A stretch of 64,000 nucleotides of DNA from positions 2,294,001 through 2,358,000 of the forward strand of contig NZ_JBBKTT010000001.1 of the NCBI RefSeq assembly GCF_037892425.1. Direction: 5' to 3'. This DNA comes from Lacibacter sp. H375. Lineage in GTDB: Bacteria; Bacteroidota; Bacteroidia; Chitinophagales; Chitinophagaceae. Below are positions 34,807 through 43,616 of the stretch, one piece after another. Each line of letters opens with the position of its first letter. The stretch's first letter is position 1. Both the position numbers and the translations under genes were made by a program. The notes below the pieces were generated by a model. That model was not told the origin of the DNA, did not search any database, and saw only the letters and a list, made by a program, of their open reading frames with translations.

Positions 34807-35904
34807 ATGATTGGACACTTTTTCTCGAAATATGATCCGTCGCAAAATAGTAAGTCGAAGTTTGAGCAGTTGCTTGATCTGTTCACGCAACTGTTGACTT
34901 ATACCAGTGGCGATGTAACGGAAGCAATGGATTGGTTAAACCAACTCGATCGCAAATTTCAACTCACGAATGATGAGTATGGTATGGGTGATTTTATTGA
35001 AGAACTGAAAGAGAAAGGCTATCTCGAAGAGAACCAGATCACCGGTCAGTTTAATATTACAGCAAAAACAGAACAGACCATACGTAAACAGTCGCTTGAA
35101 GAAATATTCGGTAAACTGAAGAAAACCAAGCAAGGGAATCATCAAACATTTAAACCGGGTATGGGAGATGAGATCAATCCTGAAACAAGACCGTTTCAGT
35201 TTGGTGACACATTAGAGCAGATCGATTTCACCAACTCCATCCGTAATGCACAGATCAATCATGGCATTGACAGTTTTATGATGCGTGAAGATGACCTGGA
35301 GATTCGTGAAACGGATTTCAAAACACAAACATCAACAGTGTTGATGATTGATATATCACACTCGATGATCCTGTATGGTGAAGACCGTATTACACCTGCA
35401 AAGAAAGTGGCGATGGCTTTGAGTGAACTCATTCAAACAAAATATCCGAAGGATACACTGGATATTGTAGTATTTGGTAATGATGCATGGACGATTGAAG
35501 TGAAAGATCTTCCGTATTTACAAGTAGGCCCATATCATACCAACACTGTTGCGGGTTTGGAACTGGCGATGGAAATTCTTCGTCGAAGAAAAAATCCCAA
35601 CAAGCAGATATTCATGATCACTGATGGGAAACCAACCTGTTTGAAGATCGGTAAGAAATATTATAAGAACAGTTTTGGCTTAGATCGGAAAGTAGTGAAC
35701 CGTTGTATCAACCTTGCAGCACAATGTAAAAAATTGAAAATACCTATCACAACATTTATGATAGCAACCGATCCTTATCTGCAAAAGTTTGTACAGGAGT
35801 TTACTGAAACCAATCATGGTAAAGCTTTCTTTGCATCATTGGATAAACTAGGTGCATTTATTTTTAAGGATTTTGAAAGCGGCAAGCGAAAGACGGTGTA
35901 TTAG
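34807..35904 (+). CDS. VWA domain-containing protein
   Basis: The 365-residue cytoplasmic protein has a helical N-terminal region and a von Willebrand A domain with MIDAS motif DISHSM (about 181-186) and MITDGKP later, typical of CoxE/ChlD-like partners of MoxR/ChlI AAA+ proteins. The AAA+ partner is probably the gene at 36424. ATG 34807 (MIGHFFSKYDP) is chosen; upstream frame is promoter-like DNA. Its stop codon is the first base group of the left inverted-repeat arm of the second GxxExxY unit. Confidence 0.87.
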   Translation: MIGHFFSKYDPSQNSKSKFEQLLDLFTQLLTYTSGDVTEAMDWLNQLDRKFQLTNDEYGMGDFIEELKEKGYLEENQITGQFNITAKTEQTIRKQSLEEIFGKLKKTKQGNHQTFKPGMGDEINPETRPFQFGDTLEQIDFTNSIRNAQINHGIDSFMMREDDLEIRETDFKTQTSTVLMIDISHSMILYGEDRITPAKKVAMALSELIQTKYPKDTLDIVVFGNDAWTIEVKDLPYLQVGPYHTNTVAGLELAMEILRRRKNPNKQIFMITDGKPTCLKIGKKYYKNSFGLDRKVVNRCINLAAQCKKLKIPITTFMIATDPYLQKFVQEFTETNHGKAFFASLDKLGAFIFKDFESGKRKTVY

Positions 35905-36434
35905 TCTGAACCATGATTTGGGTAGATTTTCTGATTTAGCAGAAATGGGATGGAGTTGAATATTGACTTAATGTTTCATATACAACAAAGCAGCTTATGG
36001 AAAAACCTGATTATAAGTTTAAAGAAATAACTGAGAAAATCATAGGTGCTTCAATGAAAGTACATGCTGCACTTGGCAACGGTTTTCAAGAATTGATTTA
36101 TCAACGAGCAATGGAAATTGAAATGGAAGAAATGGGCGTTCATTTTAAACGTGAATTTGAAATGCCTATTTATTATAAGGGAAGAGAAATCGGGCTACGA
36201 AGAGTTGATTTTTTTGTAGAAGAGAAAATAATGGTAGAGTTAAAAGCAATGATACAATTGGAAAATGTTCACTTGGCACAAGCAAAGAATTATCTGGAAG
36301 CATATAATATGCAAGTTGGCCTGCTGATAAATTTCGGAAGTGCGAGCCTTCAATTTAAGCGGCTTGAGAACAATAAGTTTAGATCAAACAATAATCTATT
36401 AAATCAATAAATCCACCCAAATCATGGTTCAGAC
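35904..36434 (+). mobile_element. putative GxxExxY element bounded by 9-base-periodic inverted repeats
   Basis: Left arm 35904-35949 reads GTCTGAACCA then 9-base units TGATTTGGG, TAGATTTTC, TGATTTAGC, AGAAATGGG. The right arm 36389-36434, read on the minus strand, is GTCTGAACCA then TGATTTGGG, TGGATTTAT, TGATTTAAT, AGATTATTG. The outer 25 bases differ at one position. The GxxExxY stop codon and the start codon of the downstream AAA+ gene both fall inside the right arm. The unit splits a VWA-AAA+ pair. Mobility is inferred. Confidence 0.6.
35997..36410 (+). CDS. GxxExxY protein (PD-(D/E)XK-like), copy 2
   Basis: The 137-residue protein has GNGFQELIYQ, in which GFQELIY is the GxxExxY motif, then the nuclease-like core RRVDFFVEE, MVELKA (E-x-K) and LAQAKNYLEAYN. 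It is only distantly similar to copy 1 at 7435 but shares length and motif order. Family function is unknown. The last residues (NNNLLNQ) are encoded by the right inverted-repeat arm, so element and gene are fused at the 3' end. The ATG start is intact here. Confidence 0.9.
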   Translation: MEKPDYKFKEITEKIIGASMKVHAALGNGFQELIYQRAMEIEMEEMGVHFKREFEMPIYYKGREIGLRRVDFFVEEKIMVELKAMIQLENVHLAQAKNYLEAYNMQVGLLINFGSASLQFKRLENNKFRSNNNLLNQ

Positions 36435-37935
36435 TTTAGGCGAATTAAAAAAAAGTGGTTACAAATCGAAAAGCATCAAAGAGGAAGTACGTCAAAATTT
36501 AATTGCAAAACTTCAGCAAAACGAAAATGTATTTCACGGCATATTGGGTTATGAAGACTCCGTAATTCCTGATGTAGAGCGTGCGCTACTCAGCCGGCAT
36601 AACATTTTGTTTCTTGGTTTACGCGGCCAGGCAAAAACAAGAATGGCAAGATTGATGACGGAGTTGCTCGATGAACATATTCCGGTAGTGGCAGGCAGTG
36701 AAGTAAATGATGATCCGTTCAATCCTATTTCTCATTATGCAAAAGAATTGATTGCTGAGAAAGGCGATGCTACTCCCATCGCTTGGATTCATCGTTCGCA
36801 ACGCTATGGTGAAAAACTGGCTACACCAGATGTAAGTGTAGCCGATCTCATTGGTGATATTGATCCTATTAAAGCAGCAAACCTGAAATTAAGTTTTGCC
36901 GATGAACGTGTGATACACTACGGCATCATCCCACGCAGCAATCGCTCTGTATTTGTGATCAATGAAATTCCTGATCTGCAGGCCCGCATCCAGGTGTCAT
37001 TGTTCAATATTTTAGAAGAAGGTGATGTGCAGATACGTGGTTTTAAATTACGTTTGCCGCTTGATATTCTATTTGTGTTTACAGCAAACCCTGAAGATTA
37101 TACCAATCGTGGTTCGATTGTAACTCCTTTAAAAGATCGTATCGAAAGCCAGATACTCACGCACTATCCTAAAACAATTGAAACGGCATTAGCTATTACT
37201 GAACAGGAAGCTGCAGTGCATCCTGATCAGGCAAAGAGAGTGGATATAAGTGATTTGATGAAACGCATTATTGAGCAAGTTGCGTTTGAAGCACGAGGTA
37301 GCGAGTATGTTGATAAAAAGAGTGGTGTAAGTGCAAGGCTTACTATTTCTGCTTATGAAAATGCAGTGAGTACAGCAGAACTTCGTGCCATTCAGAATAA
37401 AGAAAAAAGCACACAGGTGTGGATGAGTGATCTCATTGGTGTTATTCCATCTATCACCGGTAAGATTGAATTGGTATATGAAGGAGAGCAGGAAGGTCCT
37501 TACCAGGTAGCGTTTCATTTATTGGATAAAGCAATCCGCACACAGTTTCTTCAATATTTTCCTAATCCTGAACAATTGAAAAAACGAAAACAGGAAACAT
37601 CGGCTGATAATCCTTATAAATCTATCAGCAATTGGTTTGATAAAGGCAACCAGTTAACGCTGTTGATGAACACTAAAGACGAAGAAAAGATCCAGCAATT
37701 GTACAGTGTTGATGGTTTGTATCCATTGGTGAAAAAATATTTCAAAGGGGCCAATGAAAAACAAACAGCCTTACTGATGGAGTTCGTTTTGCATGGATTG
37801 TCTGCTTATTCAGTGATCAGCAAAAAAGTGGTGGAAGGAAAAATCGAATTCAGTGATCTCATGGGCAGCATCATCAATCTTAATACAAACAGGGGAGATG
37901 AAGAGGAAGATTTCGATGGAGAAGATTTTAATTAA
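36424..37935 (+). CDS. MoxR/ChlI-type AAA+ ATPase
   Basis: The 503-residue AAA+ protein has Walker A GLRGQAKT (64-71), Walker B VFVINEIPDL and the sensor region VFTANPEDYTNRGSIVTPL, as in magnesium-chelatase I subunit and MoxR proteins. With the VWA protein at 34807 it likely forms an ATPase-VWA module that inserts a metal or remodels a target; no chlorophyll or cobalamin genes are near, so the substrate is unknown. The start codon lies inside an inverted-repeat arm, so the first residues (MVQT) are repeat-derived. Confidence 0.88.
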   Translation: MVQTLGELKKSGYKSKSIKEEVRQNLIAKLQQNENVFHGILGYEDSVIPDVERALLSRHNILFLGLRGQAKTRMARLMTELLDEHIPVVAGSEVNDDPFNPISHYAKELIAEKGDATPIAWIHRSQRYGEKLATPDVSVADLIGDIDPIKAANLKLSFADERVIHYGIIPRSNRSVFVINEIPDLQARIQVSLFNILEEGDVQIRGFKLRLPLDILFVFTANPEDYTNRGSIVTPLKDRIESQILTHYPKTIETALAITEQEAAVHPDQAKRVDISDLMKRIIEQVAFEARGSEYVDKKSGVSARLTISAYENAVSTAELRAIQNKEKSTQVWMSDLIGVIPSITGKIELVYEGEQEGPYQVAFHLLDKAIRTQFLQYFPNPEQLKKRKQETSADNPYKSISNWFDKGNQLTLLMNTKDEEKIQQLYSVDGLYPLVKKYFKGANEKQTALLMEFVLHGLSAYSVISKKVVEGKIEFSDLMGSIINLNTNRGDEEEDFDGEDFN

Positions 37936-37936
37936 C

Positions 37937-37974
37937 AAAAAGCCGCAGTAATTACTGCGGCTTTTTGTTTTATT
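37937..37974. terminator. perfect palindromic bidirectional terminator
   Basis: A 30-base perfect palindrome (AAAAAGCCGCAGTAA and its inverse) followed by TTTTTGTTTTATT. It serves both the AAA+ gene and the convergent outer-membrane protein gene. Confidence 0.92.
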
Positions 37975-37983
37975 TCAATGGTG

Positions 37984-38460
37984 TTATTTGAATTTATAAC
38001 CTATCGAAACACCTCCGTACAATGGCCAGAATGCACCTTCTTCAAAGAAGATAAGCGGATTAATAGCAACTCTGAATGTTACCCCGTTGCCTACTGGTTG
38101 ATAACGGTAGCCAAGATTAAGATGTCCAAACGCATTACTGAAATTGTTATCAGTATCAACATCGCTTGTTCCGTTCACATAAGTAACACCGGCCCCTAAT
38201 TCAAAAAAGTTTTTAGAACCTTCTTTACCAAACAGGTAGTTAACAGCAGCTGGCACAAAAAGTATTCCGGTACCATCAATACTGAATCCACCGAAACCAA
38301 TGCGACCTCCGATTCCCGTTTCTTTTTTAGTAAAACGACTGTCAAAGTTTATGGAGGCAAGACCTGGTCCGCCTAATTCAGCATAAAGTTGCGGAGCCTG
38401 TGCAATAGCGGATGATGAGACTAAAACAATAAACAATGTAGCAAATGCTAGTTTTTTCAT
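37984..38460 (-). CDS. outer membrane beta-barrel-like protein
   Basis: The 158-residue protein has a cleavable signal (MKKLAFATLFIVLVSSSAIA, cut near AQA). The mature part has alternating strands such as GIGGRIGFGGFSI, FFELGAGVTYVNG and AFGHLNLGYRYQP, and a C-terminal VSIGYKFK, as in small eight-stranded porin-like barrels. Function unknown. It stands alone after a bidirectional terminator; the 230-base upstream gap to 38693 shows no clear signal. Confidence 0.78.
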   Translation of the reverse strand: MKKLAFATLFIVLVSSSAIAQAPQLYAELGGPGLASINFDSRFTKKETGIGGRIGFGGFSIDGTGILFVPAAVNYLFGKEGSKNFFELGAGVTYVNGTSDVDTDNNFSNAFGHLNLGYRYQPVGNGVTFRVAINPLIFFEEGAFWPLYGGVSIGYKFK

Positions 38461-38692
38461 TTTTGTAATGGTTTAATTGATGACAAGATAAAAAGATTAT
38501 TGATAATTAAAAATCACATATTGATGTCTGAAACTCATTCTTACAGACAGGGATCTGTAAACGTGAAGAGAGGGAACAAAGCAGGCGCTGTTCGAAATTC
38601 ATTGATAAGGTTTATGTCGTTAAATAAAGTTGCAAAGATGCAGTAACAATGACGAACAGTATTTGAAAATTATGTTAAAGCAAAAATAAAGC

Positions 38693-39745
38693 TCACATAG
38701 CAGCTGTATCCTGGTTTAATACTATGCGGAGACTTTCGTACAGATCAGGGTATTGTGTTTTTAATTCAACTGGTTTTTCAAAAAAAAGTTCAACAGATGT
38801 TGCCCAGAATTCATTCTTATTGCGCAATGCATTTTCATCGAACATCCGCCTGTCATTAGTTTTTTCTGCATTCAATACGTCATCATCAATACGATCGTAA
38901 TGTTCAAAATCTTCTTTGAACGTATTGCTGCGTTTTGGATTACGGAATAAGTACTGCACCTGCAGGGCATGTGCCATTTCATGTAGACCAACATTTTTTC
39001 CGTCGGTGGGGTTCTGGTAATCCTGCAGGAAATGTTTCCATGAAAGCGAAATTGAATGTCCCTGTACATTACCAACCAGTATGCGGAAAGGGTCGTAGGC
39101 AAAATATTCTTCAGGATGAATAATGATGTTAGAGAAATGCGGAAGCAGGAAATCTTTTAACCCAAATGTGATCTGCACAGCTGATGCAGATATAAGAATC
39201 GGCATTTCTTTGTATCCTTTTGCTGAGCAGATATAAAAATCTTTGCTGTGAATAAATTCCTGAACACGCTCAATAAAAGCGGGCTGTTTGTCTGCGTTTA
39301 ATTTTTGGTAATAGGGATTGTATTTCCTGCACACCGTATGTAGCTCCTCATCCGTAAATTTTAACTCACTTCCCTTGTAAATGAGATATCTTACGGTAGG
39401 TTCTGGTTCAACTTCATCATTTTCATCGGCATCAATCGAGGCTGCATTGACAGGACTGTTTTGTTCTTTGATGAGCTGACGTATTAAGCGATAAATATTA
39501 AATGCAATGATGCTGAAAACAACCATTATCACAATTGAAAACCCCCATTCTCCCGAACTGTCTTCTTCTGCAGATACTTTAGGCGCATTAATATATTGTA
39601 AGGCGTTGTAAACGGAATCAACATAGTTTTGCTGCTCAACACTACCTTTCAATGAATCGGGCAATTGATTGTATTCTTCCAACGAATAAACAGTGAAAGC
39701 GGAATCTTTATAGTGTAATATGGTTGGTACGGTATCCCGAGGCAT
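38693..39745 (-). CDS. MtfA-like zinc metallopeptidase, membrane anchored
   Basis: The 350-residue protein has an N-terminal region, one membrane segment (FSIVIMVVFSIIAFNIY, about 70-86) and a C-terminal M90/MtfA-like domain with GLHEMAHALQ (HExxH, about 253-262), DENALRNKNEFWATSVELFFEKP supplying the third ligand region. E. coli MtfA is a cytoplasmic peptidase that acts on Mlc; this one is membrane anchored and its target is unknown. It starts two bases after the DUF2130 stop, so the two genes are co-transcribed. Confidence 0.87.
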   Translation of the reverse strand: MPRDTVPTILHYKDSAFTVYSLEEYNQLPDSLKGSVEQQNYVDSVYNALQYINAPKVSAEEDSSGEWGFSIVIMVVFSIIAFNIYRLIRQLIKEQNSPVNAASIDADENDEVEPEPTVRYLIYKGSELKFTDEELHTVCRKYNPYYQKLNADKQPAFIERVQEFIHSKDFYICSAKGYKEMPILISASAVQITFGLKDFLLPHFSNIIIHPEEYFAYDPFRILVGNVQGHSISLSWKHFLQDYQNPTDGKNVGLHEMAHALQVQYLFRNPKRSNTFKEDFEHYDRIDDDVLNAEKTNDRRMFDENALRNKNEFWATSVELFFEKPVELKTQYPDLYESLRIVLNQDTAAM

Positions 39746-39747
39746 AA

Positions 39748-40944
39748 TTATTCGTCAGTTAATAAATCAGGTGAATCTTCGAGCAATGCAATGTTTACAT
39801 CGGTTCCTGCAATACCTTCTACTGACCCTCTTATGTGCGCTGCATTCAGCAATACTTTCTCTAGTTGTTTCTCCCGTTGCTTCCATAATTTTTCCATTGC
39901 ATCACGTTCTTTTTGAATAGAAATTTTCATACTCATAAAACCTTCACGAATGGCTTTCCATTGTTCGGCAAATTCATTTCCAGTGAGATAGTCATACAGC
40001 ATGTGCATTTTTTCTCCTTTGTTTTCCTGGCCTGTTGTAGCCTGCGCAATACGAACAATGCTATCACGCAACACATGTGTTAACGCTTTTACTTCTGCAA
40101 AGCTGCACACCCACACTCCATCTTTTTCTCCAAACCGGTCAAGTCCTTTCGGCATAGCCTGTGTAACAATGACAGCAATATCGGCCGCTTGGCTGCGCAT
40201 ATCGGCTTTTAATTTCTCGATCCATTGCTCCGAAAAATCTTTGGTACGTTTACTTTCAAAAATGATCTTACCACATTCCTGTCCGAACCTGTTGCGTACC
40301 AATAGCATACAATCAGCGCCCTTTACTCCTTTGCCCACTTCTTCAATGGAATCGTAAGGAAATGATTGACGAAGTAAATCTTCCAGTTCCAGCTCCTGCG
40401 CCTCGCCTTGCAATTGCATAGAGCCTTGTTCCGATTTACGTTTCATCTCATCCACGAGTCGTTTCTGTGCTTCTAATTTTTCTTCCAGCTCTCTGTTTTT
40501 GAGTTGATATTCTGTTTCACGCAACGAAATTTTTTCTGCTTCTTCTTTTCGAATTATGTCAGCCAGTTTGTTGCGTTCTTCTAATAACATCTTTTGCAGT
40601 TGCAGATCAAGTTCCTGTTCTTTTGAAAGTAGCGCTTGTTCTTTTTTCAGGAATTCAATTTCTTTTGCCCGTGCCAGCTTTAGTTTTTCCTGGTTGTTTT
40701 TGTCATTTTCTTCCAGTAAACGGAGTTTGTTTTCAAAATCCGATACAATGCTTTTGCGTAACGATTCTTCTGTTTCTTTTTGTGTTCTCTTTTTTTCTTC
40801 AAGCAACTGCGCATCAAATTTTTGCTGTTGCTGTTTTTGCCACTCGCTCATTTTGGCACGCAGTTCTTTCTGCACCTCTTCACGGATGCTGTCGGTTGGT
40901 TCAAATTCGTGACCACAATTGGGGCATTTTATTTCGGTTGACAT
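39748..40944 (-). CDS. DUF2130 protein: zinc ribbon, coiled coil, nuclease-like domain
   Basis: The 398-residue protein begins with CPNCGHEF (8-15), half of a zinc ribbon, then about 180 residues of charged coiled coil. The DUF2130 domain then has a PD-(D/E)XK-like core: GADCMLLV, GKIIFESKRTKDF (E-x-K, about 226) and IAVIVTQAMP. DUF2130 proteins are widespread and poorly known; a DNA-binding or nuclease role is inferred from the fold motif. It is the first gene of a two-gene unit with the MtfA-like peptidase. Confidence 0.87.
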   Translation of the reverse strand: MSTEIKCPNCGHEFEPTDSIREEVQKELRAKMSEWQKQQQQKFDAQLLEEKKRTQKETEESLRKSIVSDFENKLRLLEENDKNNQEKLKLARAKEIEFLKKEQALLSKEQELDLQLQKMLLEERNKLADIIRKEEAEKISLRETEYQLKNRELEEKLEAQKRLVDEMKRKSEQGSMQLQGEAQELELEDLLRQSFPYDSIEEVGKGVKGADCMLLVRNRFGQECGKIIFESKRTKDFSEQWIEKLKADMRSQAADIAVIVTQAMPKGLDRFGEKDGVWVCSFAEVKALTHVLRDSIVRIAQATTGQENKGEKMHMLYDYLTGNEFAEQWKAIREGFMSMKISIQKERDAMEKLWKQREKQLEKVLLNAAHIRGSVEGIAGTDVNIALLEDSPDLLTDE

Positions 40945-41218
40945 ACTTTCACTTCTTTTTGCAAGTTTACGTTAATCGTACTAAGCTTTATGACTATAAG
41001 TGCCCTTTTCGTGATTTCAACCGACGGCAATAAATGCTTTGTGGGCAGCGGCCCGGGATTTGATATATCGGGCGGTACAATTTCACCCAAATTACTCATC
41101 TCCCGGTAGAAAGAAAATAGGAATATCCCTTATTTTACCGAAGCAGAAATCGTAACTTTACCGCTGTGAGGAGCAATTACTTAGAGATTGGCCAAAGTTT
41201 ATTTATTTTCTTTAACCC

Positions 41219-42439
41219 ATGCAGTCTACAGCAGATTCCAAACTATTTCAAACGCTTTTTGATCATGCCAGTATTGGGATCATTGTAGTGAACTCTTCAG
41301 CTGAAATAATTACCATCAATAAATTTGCCCTGCAACAGTTTGGTTATAGTGAAGGGGATGATGTATTAGGAAAAAAAATAGAGTTGTTCATTCCCTCCCG
41401 CTTCCATCACCGCCACGAAAAACATCGGGATGGCTATATGCACGATCCCAAAAGCAGACCAATGGGTATCGGACTTGATCTGTATGCAATAAAAAAAGAC
41501 GGTTCAGAATTTCCGGTGGAGATCAGCCTCGGCAACTACCATGTTGATGAGAGCAAGTTTGTAGTGGCATTTGTGAATGACATTACGCTACGCAAGCAAG
41601 CCGAGCAAGCATTGGTGAAGCTGAATGAAGAACTGGAAAAAAAAGTGGAAGACCGGACTGTTACATTGAGGGAAACTGTAGAAAAGCTGAATGAGCAGAT
41701 ACAGGAAACGGAGGAAAAAGACAGGGAGCTGATGGCTGCACTAAGTAAAGAGAAAGAATTGGGTGAACTGAAGTCAAGATTTGTTTCGGTGGCATCACAT
41801 GAGTTTCGTACTCCTCTCAGCACAGTTTTATCGTCGGTTTATCTTTTACAGAAGTACACTAATACAGAAGAGCAGCCCAAACGTGAGAAGCATATTCAAC
41901 GCATCATCTCATCGGTAAACCTGCTTACTGATATTTTGAACGACTTTTTGAATGTAGGAAAGATCGAAGAAGGAAAAATTCAGGCACGTTTCAGCATTTT
42001 TGACATAGAAAAGAATACATCAGAAACGATAGCCGAAATGCAGAACGTTTGTAAAAAGGGGCAGGAGATAGCCTACAAACATTCCGGAGAATCGCAAGTT
42101 GAACTAGACCCTGGGATGTTTAAACATATCAGTTTAAATTTGTTATCAAATGCGATTAAGTTCTCTCCGGAAAACTCTGTCATTGAACTCAATACCAACG
42201 TAACTGACAATGAAATCGAGTTCAGGATAAAAGACAGTGGCATCGGCATTTCGAAAGATGACCAGGAGCATTTGTTTGAACGTTTTTTTCGAGCCGCAAA
42301 TGCCATTAATATACAAGGTACAGGTTTAGGTTTGCACATTGTATCGAAATACGCTGAGTTGATGAACGGTAACATTTCATGCAAAAGCGAAACTGATAAA
42401 GGCACTGAATTTACCGTAACCTTTAAAAAACAACATTAA
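41219..42439 (+). CDS. PAS domain sensor histidine kinase
   Basis: The 406-residue kinase has no membrane segment. It has one PAS domain (about 10-125, FDHASIGIIVVNSSAEII), a coiled linker (about 140-185), HisKA with VASHEFRTPLST (H about 194) and a HATPase domain with LSNAIKFSPE, FRIKDSGIGISKDD and GTGLGLHIV. It should sense a soluble cue, perhaps redox or a ligand, and phosphorylate the receiver of the adjacent regulator at 42485. The 45-base gap indicates an operon. The 270-base upstream region shows no clear promoter match. Confidence 0.94.
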   Translation: MQSTADSKLFQTLFDHASIGIIVVNSSAEIITINKFALQQFGYSEGDDVLGKKIELFIPSRFHHRHEKHRDGYMHDPKSRPMGIGLDLYAIKKDGSEFPVEISLGNYHVDESKFVVAFVNDITLRKQAEQALVKLNEELEKKVEDRTVTLRETVEKLNEQIQETEEKDRELMAALSKEKELGELKSRFVSVASHEFRTPLSTVLSSVYLLQKYTNTEEQPKREKHIQRIISSVNLLTDILNDFLNVGKIEEGKIQARFSIFDIEKNTSETIAEMQNVCKKGQEIAYKHSGESQVELDPGMFKHISLNLLSNAIKFSPENSVIELNTNVTDNEIEFRIKDSGIGISKDDQEHLFERFFRAANAINIQGTGLGLHIVSKYAELMNGNISCKSETDKGTEFTVTFKKQH

Positions 42440-42484
42440 CTTCATACCACCACATCAAGTTTAACCTTTAATAAAAGCGATCAG

Positions 42485-43540
42485 ATGAAAAAAATTCTGC
42501 TAATAGAAGATAATGATGATATACGGGAGAATACCGCCGAAATACTGGAGCTGGCGAACTACAAAGTGGTAACTGCCGCTAATGGTAAACTAGGCATTGA
42601 AACAGCATTAGCTGAACAACCTGACCTGATCGTTTGTGATATTATGATGCCTGTTCTTGATGGCTATGGTGTGTTACATACATTGCATAAGAATGAAACT
42701 GTAAAAAATATTCCTTTTATATTTCTAACGGCAAAGACTGAACGAAGTGACCTTCGCCGGGGAATGGAACTTGGAGCAGATGATTATATCACCAAGCCAT
42801 TCAGTGGTACTGAATTGCTGAATGCTATTGAGGGGCGGTTGAAAAAAGCTGATCTATTGAAAGAAGAATACAGCTCCGGACTTGACGGTGTAAATAAACT
42901 GCTTGCTGCTACTGGTTCAAAAGATGCATTGGAATCACTCACTGCCGACAGGGACATTAACAAATACAAAAAGAAGCAAACTGTATACAATGAAGGCAAC
43001 CGGGCAGCACGTTTGTTTTATATCGTAAAAGGTAAAGTGAAAACATTTAAAACCAACGACGATGGTAAGGAGCTGGTGGTTGGTTTGTATAATGAAGGCG
43101 ATTTTCTTGGGTATGTTGCATTGCTCGAAGGTGGATCTTACAAAGAAACGGCCGAAGCCATGGAAGACAGCGAACTGGCTATAATCCCGAAAGCAGATTT
43201 TGACGAACTGATGAACAGCAACAGCCAGGTCGCACAAAAATTTATTCAACTTCTTGCTAAAAATGTTGCTGAAAAAGAAGAGCATTTACTTGGTCTTGCG
43301 TATAATTCATTACGGAAAAAAGTAGCAGATGCATTAATAAGTCTGCAGAAAAAATATCAAACCGGCGAAGGTCATTTTTCAATTAACATCAGCAGGGAAA
43401 ATCTGGCCAGTATAGCCGGTACAGCAACCGAATCACTCATCCGAACTTTAGGTGATTTCCGTTCAGAAAAACTAATTGAGATCAAAGAAGGAAATATTGT
43501 GATTCTTAACGAGAAGAAATTAGAAAACCTGATCAATTAA
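42485..43540 (+). CDS. response regulator with receiver, cNMP-binding and Crp-type HTH domains
   Basis: The 351-residue protein fuses a receiver (1-125; D10/D11, phospho-acceptor D52, T82, K104) to a Crp/Fnr module: cyclic-nucleotide-binding-type barrel (about 160-275; YNEGNRAARLFYIVKGKVK) and winged HTH (about 285-351; ENLASIAGTATESLIRTLGDF). The HTH has E and R at positions matching the DNA-reading residues of Crp/Fnr but isoleucine where FNR has serine. No N-terminal Fe-S cysteines are seen. Phosphorylation by the neighbouring kinase probably controls DNA binding. It may act on the palindromes found at 50-64 kb (inference). Confidence 0.93.
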   Translation: MKKILLIEDNDDIRENTAEILELANYKVVTAANGKLGIETALAEQPDLIVCDIMMPVLDGYGVLHTLHKNETVKNIPFIFLTAKTERSDLRRGMELGADDYITKPFSGTELLNAIEGRLKKADLLKEEYSSGLDGVNKLLAATGSKDALESLTADRDINKYKKKQTVYNEGNRAARLFYIVKGKVKTFKTNDDGKELVVGLYNEGDFLGYVALLEGGSYKETAEAMEDSELAIIPKADFDELMNSNSQVAQKFIQLLAKNVAEKEEHLLGLAYNSLRKKVADALISLQKKYQTGEGHFSINISRENLASIAGTATESLIRTLGDFRSEKLIEIKEGNIVILNEKKLENLIN

Positions 43541-43562
43541 GATTCAGGCTTAGTATAAAAAG

Positions 43563-43611
43563 AAACAGCATCTGTTTGCATAATGCAGCAGATGCTGTTT
43601 TGTTTTTTGTT
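43563..43611. terminator. rho-independent terminator
   Basis: AAACAGCATCTG (43563-43574) and CAGATGCTGTTT (43589-43600), with a smaller inner hairpin TGCAT/ATGCA, then TTGTTTTTTG. It ends the two-component operon and lies just before the convergent gene at 43617. Confidence 0.85.
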
Positions 43612-43616
43612 GCCTG

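Noticed and set aside
36424-37935. Chlorophyll or cobalamin chelatase
   Set aside because: ChlI-like motifs are present, but no tetrapyrrole pathway gene or large chelatase subunit is in the window.
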